DNA of 64,000 nt from VAXT01 sp963728535. GTDB taxonomy: Bacteria > Actinomycetota > Thermoleophilia > Gaiellales > Gaiellaceae. The stretch covers positions 682,001 through 746,000 of the forward strand of contig CAVSKK010000001.1 of NCBI GenBank assembly GCA_963728535.1, written 5' to 3'. Shown here in pieces: positions 7,491-16,179 of this stretch. Position numbers and translations under genes: made by a program. The notes beneath the pieces were generated by a model. That model ran no database searches. It worked only from the letters and a program-made list of their open reading frames with translations, and was not told the DNA's origin. Each line of letters opens with the position of its first letter. Within the stretch, counting starts at the first letter, position 1.

Positions 7491-8987
7491 CTTCGCGAAT
7501 TCGACGTTGCGAGACTCGCGGATGACCGTGACCTTGATCTGCCCGGGGTACTCGAGGTCGTTCTCGATTTCGCGAGCGATCTCGTGGGAGAGCAGCGCCG
7601 CCTGGTCGTCGTCGATCTCCGTCGGCTTGACGATGACGCGGATCTCGCGGCCAGCCTGGAGCGCATAGACCTTTTCGACCCCAGGCTTCTTCGCTGCCAG
7701 TTCCTCGAGCGCGGCGAGGCGCTTGATGTAGTTCTCGAGGCTGTCGCCCCTCGCCCCGGGTCGGGCGCCGGAAATTGCGTCCGCGGCGATCAACAGCACG
7801 GCCTCGACGGTCTGCGGCTGCACCTCGTAGTGATGGGCCTCGACGGCGTGCACGACGCCCGGAGCCTCGCCGTAGCGCTTCGCGTACTGGGTCGAGATCG
7901 CCGCATGCGAGCCTTCGACCTCGTGCGTCAGTGCCTTGCCGACGTCGTGGAGCATTGCGGCGCGCTTCGCGGTCTTCACGTGGGCGTCGAGCTCGGTCGC
8001 CATCAGCCCTGCGAGGTGAACGACCTCGAGCGTGTGCTTGAGGACGTTCTGCCCGTAGCTCGTCCGGTAGTTGAGACGGCCGAGAAGCTTCACGATCTCC
8101 TCGTGGAAGTCGCCGCAATTGGCCTCGAAGACAGCCTGCTCGCCGGCCTGCTGGATGTGCTCGTCCATCTCCGTCTTCGACTGGTAGTACATCTCCTCGA
8201 TTCGCGCCGGCTGGATGCGGCCGTCCTCGACGAGCTTGAGCAGCGTGATCTTCGCGATCTCGCGCCGGATCGGGTCGAACGACGACAGGACGACGGCCTG
8301 CGGGGTGTCGTCGACGATCACGTCCACGCCGGTCAAGTGCTCGAGCGTGCGGATGTTGCGGCCCTCACGGCCGATGATGCGACCCTTCATGTCGTCTGAC
8401 GGAAGCTCGATCAGCGACGAGGTCGTCTCTGCGGCGTGGCTCGCGGCGACCCGTTGGAGCGCGTCGGCGACGAGGTTGCGTGCGCGACGCTTCGCCTCGC
8501 TCTGCGCCTCCTCGTCCAGCTGGCGCACCCGGCGCGCGAGATCGTGCCGGACGAGCTCCTCCGACTGGGCGAGCAGCCTTGCCTTCGCCTCGGTGATGGT
8601 CATGCCGCCGATCCGCTCGAGCTCCTCGAGCTCGCGCTGCTTCGCTTCCTTCAGCTCCTCCTGGAGCTCCTTGACGTGGACCTCTCGGTCGGCGAGGCCC
8701 TGGTCGCGGCGCTCGAGATCCTTCTGTCTGCGCTCGACCTCGTCCTCGCGGGTCAAGACACGCTCCTCGATCTTCGTCATTCGCGCGCGCTGCTCTCCGA
8801 CCTCTCGCTCGACCTCGGCCCGGAGGCGCACGGCCTCTTCGCGTGCCTCGATCTTCGCCTCGCGGCGAATCGTCTCCGCCTCCACGCGCGCGTCGGCCAC
8901 GCTTGATCCTCCGAAGTGGCGCAGGCCTAGGAGCACGACGCCGCCGGTGACCAGGGCGCTGATCAGAACTGCCGCAATGACGAGCAT
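7488..8987 (-). CDS. rny: Ribonuclease Y
   Basis: Membrane-anchored endoribonuclease starting mRNA decay, 499 residues. The order is a single N-terminal membrane helix (about residues 1-22), a long charged coiled coil (about 30-180), a KH domain containing GRIIGREGRNIR, and an HD domain with MLHDVGKAL. ATG at 8987 follows GAGGAG at four-base spacing. An in-frame extension upstream of this ATG lacks homology. The stop TAG is the first triplet of repeat copy A. RNase J is also present in the window, so the organism has both decay nucleases. Confidence 0.96.
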   Translation of the reverse strand: MLVIAAVLISALVTGGVVLLGLRHFGGSSVADARVEAETIRREAKIEAREEAVRLRAEVEREVGEQRARMTKIEERVLTREDEVERRQKDLERRDQGLADREVHVKELQEELKEAKQRELEELERIGGMTITEAKARLLAQSEELVRHDLARRVRQLDEEAQSEAKRRARNLVADALQRVAASHAAETTSSLIELPSDDMKGRIIGREGRNIRTLEHLTGVDVIVDDTPQAVVLSSFDPIRREIAKITLLKLVEDGRIQPARIEEMYYQSKTEMDEHIQQAGEQAVFEANCGDFHEEIVKLLGRLNYRTSYGQNVLKHTLEVVHLAGLMATELDAHVKTAKRAAMLHDVGKALTHEVEGSHAAISTQYAKRYGEAPGVVHAVEAHHYEVQPQTVEAVLLIAADAISGARPGARGDSLENYIKRLAALEELAAKKPGVEKVYALQAGREIRVIVKPTEIDDDQAALLSHEIAREIENDLEYPGQIKVTVIRESRNVEFAK

Positions 8988-9194
8988 GGTGCTCCTCGGG
9001 TCCGTGCCCGCGCAGCTCAGGTTCCGAATGAAGGCGGCCGAGACGGACCGCCACAAACACGGCTAGACCTGGTCGGTCAAGCCCCTCTCAACTGCGTCTC
9101 GCGTGGTCGTCAAGGTGCCTTTTCTCGTTGGTTCGATTGGTAGAGCGATTCGGAAACTGCGCTTGTGCAGGCAAAAATGTCGGTTACTGACTAC
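8988..9194. other. Spacer between rny and recX
   Basis: About 207 bases with no convincing gene. It should hold the rny promoter, transcribed leftward. TTGAC sequences occur on the minus strand, but no well-spaced -10 partner was found, so no promoter is called. No clear terminator for recX and no actinobacterial SOS box (GAAC-N4-GTTC) was seen. Confidence 0.4.
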
Positions 9195-9677
9195 TCATGG
9201 TACAGCGGGAGGGGCACCTTCCGCAATGGCCATTCCACACGTGCCTTCGATCGAGTGCTCGGCGAACCCCTTGCGTGCGAGGTGACGCGCGGTCTTGAGG
9301 CTCGGCCCCCGTCGCTCGACGATCCGCTCTGCTCGAGCGCTCTCCGTTTCCAGTGCGTCGACCGCGGCTTCGACGACCTCAGCTGCGATGCCTCGCCCGG
9401 CAAGATCGTGCCTGATCAAGGCGTCTCCGGAGCCCCGAGCGGCGAGGGTTTCCGCTCGGCTTCGGGCGAAGCGCCCGTCGTCGACCGCGCCGGTCCGAAC
9501 CATTCGTCCCAGCGCCTCTTTGCGAGCAGCCGGAGGAACCGCCGCTCGCGCCAGCCGCTCCGCAAGCTCCTGCTCGGTGAGATCACGCCTCGCGACGGAC
9601 CGAGCCGCTTTCGCCATCGCCTCGTGCCGGACGAGCTCACGACGCAACCGCCGCGCTCGCGAGCGGTCGAGCTCCAC
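9195..9677 (-). CDS. recX: Recombination regulatory protein RecX (start uncertain)
   Basis: RecX modulates RecA filaments. It is an all-helical protein built from three-helix repeats; here one starts with LTEQELAERLAR. The coordinates use the first ordinary start, GTG at 9677, giving 160 residues. RecX-like sequence continues upstream in the same frame to about 9788, through RPRGRIEVALEGESWRTLPA, but no ATG, GTG or TTG lies there; the frame meets recA's TAG stop at a GTT codon. The true start may be non-canonical, or the region may be reached by coupling or frameshifting from recA. It lies immediately downstream of recA. Confidence 0.8.
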   Translation of the reverse strand: MELDRSRARRLRRELVRHEAMAKAARSVARRDLTEQELAERLARAAVPPAARKEALGRMVRTGAVDDGRFARSRAETLAARGSGDALIRHDLAGRGIAAEVVEAAVDALETESARAERIVERRGPSLKTARHLARKGFAEHSIEGTCGMAIAEGAPPAVP

Positions 9678-9783
9678 ACCGACGTCGAGTCCCGCCGCGA
9701 GGACAGCCTCCGCCGGCAGCGTGCGCCAGGACTCCCCTTCGAGAGCGACCTCGATGCGCCCTCGGGGGCGAGCGAGGAGAGCG

Positions 9784-10935
9784 CTAACCCGTGGCGGCGA
9801 CCTCTTCGCGGACAGCTTCGGCCTCCTTGGCCTTCTTTCCCGTGACGGCGACCTCTTCGAGGGCAGCTTCGGCCTCTTTGGCCTTCTTCCCGATCTGCTC
9901 GGTGTGCTCGGGTGACACATCCGGCAGCAGCCGCGCGGAGGCGATGCTGTCCTCTCCGAGCGCGGCCTGGATTCCCAGCACGATCTTGTCGGAGGCGTCG
10001 GGATGCTCACGCAGGAACGCTGCGGCGTTCTGCCGGCCCTGCCCGAGCCGCTCGTCGTCGAAGCTGAAGTAGGAGCCCGACTTCTGTACGACCTTGTGCT
10101 CCAGCCCGGCTTCGAGCACCGTTCCCTCCCAGGAGATCCCCGAGCCGTAGATGATGTCGAACTCCGCCTGCTTGAACGGCGGGGCGACCTTGTTCTTCAC
10201 GACCTTCACGCGGACGCGGTTGCCGATCGCCTCGACGCCTTCCTTCAGCGTCTCGATGCGCCGCATGTCGAGTCGGACCGAGGAGTAGAACTTCAGCGCT
10301 CGTCCGCCCGGAGTGACTTCCGGTGAGCCGAACATGACCCCGATCTTCTCGCGTAGCTGGTTCGTGAAGAGCGCGATCGTGTCCGTGCGGTTGAGCGTCC
10401 CCGCGAGCTTGCGCAGCGCCTGGCTCATCAGGCGGGCCTGGAGGCCGACGTGGCTGTCCCCCATCTCACCTTCGATCTCCGCCTTCGGCGTCAGCGCGGC
10501 CACCGAGTCGACCGCGACGACGTCGAGCGCTCCGGAGCGGATGAGCAGCTCGGCGATCTCGAGCGCCTGCTCACCGTTGTCGGGCTGAGAGACGAGCAGA
10601 TCGTCGATGTTGACGCCGATCCGGCGTGCGTATTGCGGATCCATCGCGTGCTCGGCGTCGATGAAGGCGCAGATGCCTCCTCGCCGCTGGGCCTCGGCGA
10701 TCACGTGGTAGACGAGGGTCGTCTTCCCCGACGACTCGGGGCCGAAGACCTCGACGACGCGGCCGCGCGGGAGCCCCCCCACTCCAAGGGCAATGTCGAG
10801 CGACAATGATCCGGTCGAGACCGAGCCCGTCGTGACGTGCGCGTGGTCGTTCATGCGCATGACCGAGCCCTTGCCGAACTGGCGCTCGATCTGACCGAGG
10901 GCGACGTCGAGTGCTTCGTCGCGATCCAAGCTCAT
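9784..10935 (-). CDS. recA: Recombinase RecA
   Basis: ATP-dependent strand-exchange protein and LexA co-protease, 383 residues. It shows Walker A GPESSGKTT, the Walker B-containing segment VVAVDSVAALTP, and the L2-region segment TNQLREKIGVMFGSPE. After the core, the acidic C-terminal tail carries two tandem copies of a 17-residue unit GKKAKEAEAxxEEVAxT. The ATG at 10935 follows AGGAGGTGG and overlaps the thpR stop as ATGA. The stop is TAG at 9784-9786. No SOS box was recognised close upstream; the gene is probably transcribed with cinA and thpR. Confidence 0.97.
   Translation of the reverse strand: MSLDRDEALDVALGQIERQFGKGSVMRMNDHAHVTTGSVSTGSLSLDIALGVGGLPRGRVVEVFGPESSGKTTLVYHVIAEAQRRGGICAFIDAEHAMDPQYARRIGVNIDDLLVSQPDNGEQALEIAELLIRSGALDVVAVDSVAALTPKAEIEGEMGDSHVGLQARLMSQALRKLAGTLNRTDTIALFTNQLREKIGVMFGSPEVTPGGRALKFYSSVRLDMRRIETLKEGVEAIGNRVRVKVVKNKVAPPFKQAEFDIIYGSGISWEGTVLEAGLEHKVVQKSGSYFSFDDERLGQGRQNAAAFLREHPDASDKIVLGIQAALGEDSIASARLLPDVSPEHTEQIGKKAKEAEAALEEVAVTGKKAKEAEAVREEVAATG
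9788..9888. repeat. 51-bp tandem duplication in the recA 3' end
   Basis: Two adjacent copies, about 9788-9838 and 9839-9888, encode the repeated 17-residue unit at the RecA C-terminus. They differ at only a few bases and keep the reading frame, so this looks like a recent in-frame duplication of the disordered acidic/basic tail. Confidence 0.85.
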
Positions 10936-11495
10936 CCACCTCCTAGCGGAACTGACTCCAAGACTTCGTACTGCGCGCCTGTCGGCCGCAGCCGGGATAT
11001 GTAAACAGCAGCGTCGGACATCGTCACCGGCCCGAGATCGGGGATCGGAGGCTGGAGACGCGGTCGCTCGCGAAAACGGACGACGGTGAGGTGCGGAAGC
11101 CACGGGCGCTGCTCGGGCTCGTAGACTTCGAGCCGGGCGAGCCGCCCGTGAACGTCTTCCGCAATCCGCGTCGCATGCCCGTCGTGGTCGTCGAAGACGA
11201 GCATGCCGACGGAACGCGTCTCTCGGTACCGAACCGGGGCGAGCACGGGCCGAGCGGAGCCTTCGGCCCCTGCACGCAGCGCTCCGGCGATCGCGGGGAC
11301 CTCACCGGCCGGCCGCGGGCCCAGGAACGCGATCGTGACGTGCAGGTTCTCTTCCGGGACGATGCGAGCTCGTTCGGGCGCGCTGAGCTCTTCCCGTTGC
11401 CAGCGGGTGATCCCGCGCGCGATCGGGACGGGCAGGCGAAAGCCGAGAAAGAGCCGTAGGCGCTCATCGCCAACGACGCTACCGGACGAAGTCAC
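10932..11495 (-). CDS. thpR: RNA 2',3'-cyclic phosphodiesterase (ThpR/LigT family)
   Basis: A 2H-phosphoesterase of 187 residues hydrolysing 2',3'-cyclic phosphate ends of RNA to 2'-phosphates. Both HxTx motifs are visible: HVTIAFLG and HLTVVRF. The N-terminal RLFLGFRLP segment is typical. GTG at 11495 overlaps the cinA stop as GTGA. The stop overlaps the recA ATG, giving the cinA-thpR-recA order known from several Gram-positive lineages. No membrane segment is seen. Confidence 0.9.
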   Translation of the reverse strand: MTSSGSVVGDERLRLFLGFRLPVPIARGITRWQREELSAPERARIVPEENLHVTIAFLGPRPAGEVPAIAGALRAGAEGSARPVLAPVRYRETRSVGMLVFDDHDGHATRIAEDVHGRLARLEVYEPEQRPWLPHLTVVRFRERPRLQPPIPDLGPVTMSDAAVYISRLRPTGAQYEVLESVPLGGG

Positions 11496-12743
11496 TCCGA
11501 GCTGTGACCGCTTTGTGACAAAAGCGAACGCAAGAGATGGAGCGCCGCGGCGGTCGCACGGCGGCGGATCGCCTCCCGGTCGCCCGAGAACTGCAGCTCG
11601 CGGCCCTCCTCGGCTCCGGGCGCGCTCACATGCAGGTAGACGAGCCCGACCGGCTTCTCCGGCGTTCCTCCCGCCGGCCCGGCGACCCCGGTCACCGCGA
11701 CCGCCACGTCGGCACCGAGGGACTTGCGTGCGCCGGTCGCCATCGCCGCGGCCGTCTCGGCCGAGACGGCGCCGTGCCCGGCCAGGGTCTCCTCCGGCAC
11801 GCCGAGCTGGGCGAGCTTGACGTCGTTCTCGTAGGCGACGATCCCGCCACGGAAGACGTCGCTCGCCCCCGGGACCGAGGTCAAATGTGCGGCGACGAGC
11901 CCGCCCGTGCACGACTCCGCGGTCACGATCGAAAGCCCGAGAGCCCGTGCCGCGTCCAACACGTGCTCCTCGACCGCGCGCGCGTCCTCTGCGAACACTG
12001 CAGGCCCGAGCGCCTGCCGCATCGTCTGCGTCAACTCGTCTCCGTCGCCGAAGAGCTCGATCCAGATCTCGCCGTCGTGCGCGCAGATCGTGGCCTGAAC
12101 CCCTTCGGGCTCGCCGCCGGCCTCCGAGAGCGCCCTCGCCACGGCCGACTCGCTCGTTCCGTACACGCGCAGGATCCGGTGCTCAGGCGCCTTCGCGCGT
12201 GCGAGCACCCGTTGCACGGCCTCGTCCTCCAGCGCGGCCTCCCAGAGGCGGCGCAGTTCGGGCGGAGGGCCGGGCAGGACGACGGCCACCGCCCCACCGG
12301 CTTCGACGACGAGGCCCGGCGCTGTCCCTGCGATTCCGATCGCCCGCCCGCCTTCGGGGACTGTCGCCTGCTTTCGCACTCCCTCTTCGAACTCCGCGTA
12401 GGGCCGCTGGAGGCGCTCGGCGATCCGCCGCGAGACACGCTCGATCTCCTGTGCAAGCTCGGGCTCGACCGACGCAGGCAGGCCGGCGGCGCGCGCCAGG
12501 AGCTCGACGGTCCGGTCGTCGTGCGTCGGCCCGAGCCCTCCGGAGACGACGAGCAGGTCGGCCGACAGGCCCTCGCGCGAGTGCCGCCTCCAGCTCCTCG
12601 GGCTCGTCTCCGACGAGCGTGACTCGCGCGGGCTCGAGACCCCGCCGCGTCAGCTCCTCGGCGAGAAAAGGGCCGTTCGCGTCGCGGCGCCCGCCCCGAA
12701 CGAGCTCGCTGCCTGTGACGACGACCGCGGCCCGGGGTCTCAA
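11492..12743 (-). pseudogene. cinA: CinA-family protein, reading frame broken near 12575
   Basis: CinA combines an N-terminal COG1058 (MoaB-like) domain with a C-terminal nicotinamide-nucleotide amidohydrolase domain (PncC), and is linked to pyridine nucleotide recycling and competence. The start is TTG at 12743, overlapping the rodZ stop as TTGA. Residues from VVVTGSELVRGG to EELEAALAR lie in one frame. From EGLSADLLVVSGGLGPTHDD onward the family sequence continues in another frame, to TAESCTGGLVAAHL and the stop. The join falls in the GC-rich run around 12573-12581, and the total is one base over a multiple of three. Both halves otherwise look intact, so a sequencing or assembly indel is as likely as a real mutation. 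Confidence 0.8.
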
Positions 12744-13468
12744 CGAACCGGCGGCGCGAGCGAGACGCGCTTCGGCGTCACCTCGAGCCACCGGCGTGCG
12801 CCGGTGCCGGCGCCCGGCACGACCTGTCGCTCCCCATTCAGGCGCAGGCGAAGGTTGGCGGGGGCGAAGACGTAGAGCCAGAGACGCCGGCCCTCGAAGG
12901 TCCGGGCATGCCCTTTCTCGAGCGTTCCCTCGTAGATCGGCTTCTTCCTCTCCCGCGTCCCCTTGTAGACGACCACGTACGACCCGCCCGCGACCGCCGA
13001 GGCGACCAGCTTGGCGGTCGGCTTCCGCGCGGCCGGAGCTGCCGGTGGGTTCATGACCAGGTCGGGCGTGTTCTTGTCGCCCCCCCACATCCAGGCCGCG
13101 AAGACGAACACCGTCAGGCCGGCGATGCCCGCGATCGTCAGTAGCACGGCCTTCCCCTGGGGACCGCCGCCGCGTGCTGAGACCGTTGTGCGGGGACGAA
13201 ACGGCTGTTGCTCCGGCTCTTCTTCCAGCTCACCGCGTACGTAGCGCGAGTTGAACTCCTCGACGTACAGCTGGCCGTCGAGCCCGAGGTAGTCCGCATA
13301 CGAGCGCAGGAAGCCCTTGACGTAGGTCTGCCCGGGCAGCACGTCGAACTGCTCCTCTTCGAGGGAGCGCAGGTACTTGCCACGAATCTTCGTCGCTTGC
13401 TCGATCTCCGGAAAATCGAGCCCCTGCCGGAGACGAGCCTCACGAAGGCTGTTGCCGATCTCGAACAC
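12740..13468 (-). CDS. RodZ-like membrane protein with helix-turn-helix domain
   Basis: A 242-residue protein with an N-terminal Xre-type HTH (about 3-70, LREARLRQGLDFPEIEQAT), a linker rich in Glu and Pro, one membrane helix (about 106-128) and an extracytoplasmic domain of the DUF4115/RodZ C-terminal type (about 150-242). RodZ links MreB filaments to the envelope in rod-shaped bacteria; no mre genes lie in this window. Start is GTG at 13468. It is directly upstream of cinA, a common actinobacterial and firmicute arrangement (ymfM-pgsA-cinA-recA), although pgsA is absent here. Confidence 0.8.
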   Translation of the reverse strand: MFEIGNSLREARLRQGLDFPEIEQATKIRGKYLRSLEEEQFDVLPGQTYVKGFLRSYADYLGLDGQLYVEEFNSRYVRGELEEEPEQQPFRPRTTVSARGGGPQGKAVLLTIAGIAGLTVFVFAAWMWGGDKNTPDLVMNPPAAPAARKPTAKLVASAVAGGSYVVVYKGTRERKKPIYEGTLEKGHARTFEGRRLWLYVFAPANLRLRLNGERQVVPGAGTGARRWLEVTPKRVSLAPPVR

Positions 13469-13479
13469 GGAGCCTGAGT

Positions 13480-13842
13480 CTACGACAAGAGGTAGAACTC
13501 GACCGCATAGACGGCCACCGAGATGGACGCGGTTACCGCGAGATAGAGCGCGAGCCAGCCGAGCACCTGGCCTGCGCGGGCCGTTCGCCTGCCCCCGGCT
13601 CGGCCGAGCGTGCGGTCCAGCCGCCGCCTGGCGCGTCTCGCAAGGCGAATGGCGGCAATGGCGAGGGCGGCGGCGAGAGGCACGGCGAAGCCGGCGTGAA
13701 CGAGGCGGAGGTCTCCTCGCGCCTCGGTGACGGCAGCCGCGGCAGGAATTGCGGCGAGGCCGAGCAGCGCAAGCACCACCGACCAGCCTGCCGCACGGTT
13801 TCGCGGCCGGGGCCCGTTACTGCTTGACGTACGGGCGACCAA
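13480..13842 (-). CDS. Small membrane protein of unknown function
   Basis: 120 residues with three predicted membrane helices: WSVVLALLGLAAIPAAAA, VPLAAALAIAAIRLA and VLGWLALYLAVTASISVAV. A basic loop of arginines sits between helices 2 and 3. The family was not recognised. The start is TTG at 13842, overlapping the 3' end of the nucleoside permease gene by 26 bases, so it is probably the last gene of that operon. The gene ends 11 bases before the rodZ start. Confidence 0.6.
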   Translation of the reverse strand: MVARTSSSNGPRPRNRAAGWSVVLALLGLAAIPAAAAVTEARGDLRLVHAGFAVPLAAALAIAAIRLARRARRRLDRTLGRAGGRRTARAGQVLGWLALYLAVTASISVAVYAVEFYLLS

Positions 13843-14983
13843 CAGCAGCTGGTGGGATCGAGCGGCCGATCACTCCGGCCACCGCGATCAGGGTCAAGAG
13901 ATACGGCAAGGTCGAGATCAGGTTCGAAGAGATGTCCGCCTCACGCTGGAGCGGGATCGCGAGCGCAAACCCGAAGCCGAAGAGCAGCGTCGCCACGAAC
14001 GCCCAACCCGGCCGCCATTTTCCGAAGATGACCGCTGCCAGCGCGATGTATCCGCGGCCGCCTGTCATGTTCTCGGTGAACCTGCCCGTGAACCCGATCG
14101 ACAGGAACGCCCCTCCGAGCGCCGCCAGGATTCCCGAGGTGACCACGGCTGCATAGCGGACGCGGTACACGGAGATGCCAACCGTGTCTGCGGCGCGTGG
14201 ATGCTCGCCGACCGCGCGGATCCGCAAGCCGATGGGAGTCTTGAACAGGACGACGTAGGAGAGCACCACTGTCACGAACATGAGCCAGACCAGGAGGCTC
14301 AGGTCTGCTCCCGGCACCCAGTCGAGAAAGCCGAACAGGCCTTCGAGACTGGGAACGCGTGTGATCTGGCCCTTCGTCGTCCCATTCGGGTAGATCGAGC
14401 TGTAGAGGTAGCCGGTGAGACCGAGCGCGAGCAGGTTGACTGCGAAACCGCTCACGATCTGGTCGGCCCGCAGGTGAATGGAGAAAACGGCGTGGATCAG
14501 CGCGAGTAGGCCGCCGGAGAGCATTGCCATCAGGAGCCCGACGACCCAGCTGCCGCTCCAGATCGACCCCCAGACGGCGAAGAAAGCGCCGACGAGCATC
14601 ATCCCCTCGAGCCCGATGTTCACGACGCCGGATCGCTCGCAGAAGATGCCCCCCATCGCCGCGAACGCGAGTGGCGTCGCGAACCGCAGCGTCGAGGCCA
14701 GCAGCCCTCCCGTCAGCACGGCCTCGAGCGTGGTCTGGTCGACTCCCTGGGCCCAGAGGCCGCCAAGGGTGCCGAGGAACCCGAATGCCATCGCAAATCC
14801 TCCGAGTCGCCGCTCCCCCTGGCTCAGCGCAGCGAGGCCAAGCGCGAGCCCGGCCAGCCCGAAGACGATCGGGACCAGCGTCGTGCGGATCGTGAACGGC
14901 GGCATCGTCAGCAAGAAGGCGGCGACGCCGAGCCCGATGCCGACAGCCGCGACCGTTTGGACGTTGCGATAGCGATCGATCAC
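13817..14983 (-). CDS. ABC transporter permease, nucleoside/BMP type (second subunit)
   Basis: Inner-membrane permease of 388 residues from the BPD_transp_2 family, with roughly nine to ten hydrophobic segments. The motif SGVVNIGLEGMMLVGAF is characteristic of permeases paired with Med/PnrA-like binding proteins, as in guanosine and other nucleoside uptake systems (NupQ-like). GTG at 14983 overlaps the upstream permease stop as GTGA. It should form a heterodimer with the product of the preceding gene. Confidence 0.88.
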   Translation of the reverse strand: MIDRYRNVQTVAAVGIGLGVAAFLLTMPPFTIRTTLVPIVFGLAGLALGLAALSQGERRLGGFAMAFGFLGTLGGLWAQGVDQTTLEAVLTGGLLASTLRFATPLAFAAMGGIFCERSGVVNIGLEGMMLVGAFFAVWGSIWSGSWVVGLLMAMLSGGLLALIHAVFSIHLRADQIVSGFAVNLLALGLTGYLYSSIYPNGTTKGQITRVPSLEGLFGFLDWVPGADLSLLVWLMFVTVVLSYVVLFKTPIGLRIRAVGEHPRAADTVGISVYRVRYAAVVTSGILAALGGAFLSIGFTGRFTENMTGGRGYIALAAVIFGKWRPGWAFVATLLFGFGFALAIPLQREADISSNLISTLPYLLTLIAVAGVIGRSIPPAAVGRPYVKQ

Positions 14984-16179
14984 AGCGGTGCAGGCTCCTC
15001 GGTCGACGGCCGCCCCAGCCGGAGATAGCGCCGGCTGCGCCAGATGTAGACGATCAGGAGCTCCGCGCCGACGAAGAAGATGACGAGCGCCTGGATCATC
15101 GTCGCCAGGTCAGTCGCGAGCGCGGGCTCGAAGACCTCGGGGTCAAGGTTGCGTGACGAGGTTCCTACGCTCAGCGCGGCGAACAGGAGGCCGGCGAAGA
15201 GGATCCCGACTGCCTTGTTGCGGCCGAGCAAGGCGACGGCGATGGCCGTGAAGGCCACGAAGTTCGTGTCGAAGTCGCTCTGGTCGACCGCTCCCTTGAC
15301 GCCGAGCAAGTCGACCGTTCCGGCCAGTCCGGCGAACGCGCCGGCGATGGCGAGCGCGAGGAAGTAGTTCTTCCGCACGCCGATGCCGCTGTATCGGGCC
15401 GCCTCGGCGTTGAAGCCGACCGCGCGCACCTCGTAGCCGAGCGTGGTGCGGTTGAGGATGACGTAGTAGACGACGAGCGAGACGAGGGCGATCAGGAACC
15501 CGGCGTGCAGATACGGCGACCAGATGATCCAGAGCACCGATGAGTCGAAGATGATCGCGGAACGGGGCAGCGAGGGCGCCGAGCCCTGCAATGGCCCGTT
15601 GAGCTCGAATAACCACTTGCCTCCGTAGATCGCGATCCAGTTGAGCATGATCGTCGTGATCACCTCGTGGGCTCCGACCGTGGCGCGGAGGAAGCCGGCG
15701 ATGCCGCCCCAGAATGCTCCCCCGACGATGCCCGCCACGATGCAGAGGGCGACGTGCAGGGGGCGGCTCAGGCCCTCCAGATGCGTCCCGACGATCAGGG
15801 CGAAGATGAATCCAACCCAGTATTGGCCCTGCCCCCCGATGTTGAAGAGGCCGCAGCGGAACGCGAAGGCGACGGCGAGCGCGCAGAGAATCAGCGGCGT
15901 TGCGGCACGGAGCGTCTGCTGGAGGTCGCGCCCCGACGCGCGCGTATCCTGTCCCGTCAACTTTTCGTACGGCCAGTTGAACCCTGCCCCTTCGAAGATC
16001 GCCCGATACGCAGTGATCGGGTTGTGGCCGGTGAGCAGGACGACGAGCCCTCCGATCAGGAAAGCGAGCACTGTGGCTGCGATCGGTATCAGTGCGCCGC
16101 CGGCACGCTCCTGGATGCCCGCCCTGAGGGAATAGACCTCCTGGGTCTCGGGCGCCGGCGGTGGCGGCGTAACGCTCAC
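14980..16179 (-). CDS. ABC transporter permease, nucleoside/BMP type (first subunit)
   Basis: Inner-membrane permease of 399 residues (BPD_transp_2, NupP-like) with about eight to ten hydrophobic segments and the family motif FRCGLFNIGGQGQYWVG. A Pro-rich N-terminus precedes the first helix. GTG at 16179 overlaps the ATPase stop as GTGA. It belongs with the ATPase, second permease and lipoprotein in one importer. Confidence 0.88.
   Translation of the reverse strand: MSVTPPPPAPETQEVYSLRAGIQERAGGALIPIAATVLAFLIGGLVVLLTGHNPITAYRAIFEGAGFNWPYEKLTGQDTRASGRDLQQTLRAATPLILCALAVAFAFRCGLFNIGGQGQYWVGFIFALIVGTHLEGLSRPLHVALCIVAGIVGGAFWGGIAGFLRATVGAHEVITTIMLNWIAIYGGKWLFELNGPLQGSAPSLPRSAIIFDSSVLWIIWSPYLHAGFLIALVSLVVYYVILNRTTLGYEVRAVGFNAEAARYSGIGVRKNYFLALAIAGAFAGLAGTVDLLGVKGAVDQSDFDTNFVAFTAIAVALLGRNKAVGILFAGLLFAALSVGTSSRNLDPEVFEPALATDLATMIQALVIFFVGAELLIVYIWRSRRYLRLGRPSTEEPAPL

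Noticed and set aside
9128..9165. tRNA-like GGTTCGATT segment in the rny-recX spacer
   Set aside because: No acceptor stem, anticodon arm or full cloverleaf can be drawn around it.
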